Of a stretch of 22,450 nt of DNA, positions 22,322 to 22,450 are shown one piece after another. The stretch comes from an uncultured Oscillospiraceae bacterium. Lineage in GTDB: Bacteria > Bacillota > Clostridia > Oscillospirales > Acutalibacteraceae. The notes below the pieces were generated by a model. It worked only from the letters and a program-made list of their open reading frames with translations. It was not told where the DNA came from and did no database searches. The translations under genes and the position numbers were made by a program. Positions within the stretch are counted from its first letter, which is position 1, and the number at the start of each line of letters is the position of its first letter. The DNA lies in assembly GCA_905198295.1 (NCBI GenBank), contig CAJKBW010000050.1:1-22450 (forward strand), in the 5' to 3' direction.

Positions 22322-22450
22322 AGGGCATCCCCCTCTTGCTTTCCGCCGGCTGCCGTGGTACAATGACCTTGACATCCGCTTGCGGGTGTGTCGGGTGCGG
22401 TCAACGCTTCACTTTGGTCGGTGGGGGCGTTGGCTGCTTTTTTATATTCA
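22318..22450 (-). CDS. C-terminal fragment of the gene upstream of ImmA (possible repressor)
   Basis: A minus-strand frame is open from the window edge (first full codon 22449-22447) for 43 codons to the TGA at 22318-22320, overlapping the ImmA GTG start. The visible part starts EYKKAANAPTDQSEALTAPD and is Ala/Gly/Thr-rich and unstructured, with no domain. Position directly before an ImmA gene suggests the tail of an XRE-family repressor; this is inference from context only. Confidence 0.5.
   Translation of the reverse strand, partial: EYKKAANAPTDQSEALTAPDTPASGCQGHCTTAAGGKQEGDAL

Overview
The window reads as chromosomal DNA from a GC-rich, spore-forming member of the Clostridia (Oscillospiraceae/Ruminococcaceae-like; the family is my inference). 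Supporting signs are a complete GerA/GerB/GerC germinant-receptor operon, strong AGGAGG ribosome binding sites, Bacillus-type MazF, YfhO, AGCS and DUF421/DUF4363 genes, and Firmicutes-type phage head genes. Both ends are accessory: the first ~0.8 kb is visibly AT-rich, and everything right of the tRNA gene at 19190-19265 is prophage-like.

Layout. (1) 1-830: AT-rich segment with an OAS-like nucleotidyltransferase whose conserved C-terminus is cut by an in-frame amber codon, closed by a strong hairpin. (2) 875-5478, minus strand: a three-gene envelope operon (GT-C glycosyltransferase, YfhO, hemolysin III/PAQR). (3) 5686-7648, plus: yfbR 5'-deoxynucleotidase and a membrane family-2 glycosyltransferase. 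(4) 7965-9863, plus: a MazF toxin without a recognisable antitoxin, a ~240-bp hairpin-rich element bounded by two copies of the mazF terminator, and a divergent alanine-racemase-like protein. (5) 9870-12556: an aromatic-acid-exporter family protein (minus) and, divergently, an AGCS sodium:alanine/glycine symporter.

(6) 12602-17689 is a sporulation/germination locus. DUF421-DUF4363 (minus) and gerA-gerB-gerC (plus) diverge from one intergenic region. There two sigma-G-like promoters share a single palindromic -35 element, GAATATATTC, each with an 18-bp spacer to a CATACT(A/T) -10. This predicts co-expression in the forespore and is the most striking regulatory structure in the window. (7) 17747-19016: a GNAT acetyltransferase converging on two half-size TauE/SafE genes, with both stop codons in the loop of one terminator.

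(8) 19142-19265: a tRNA-Ala(CGC) gene with a canonical promoter. (9) 19360-22450, all minus strand: phage-derived genes. In transcription order they are a partial upstream gene, an ImmA/IrrE metallopeptidase, a 62-aa protein, a strong promoter feeding a ~80-nt terminated RNA, then scaffold, major capsid protein, two small proteins and a minor capsid protein ending beside the tRNA. The tRNA 3' end is the likely attachment site. Immunity-type genes directly upstream of head genes suggest a mosaic, deleted or satellite-like element.
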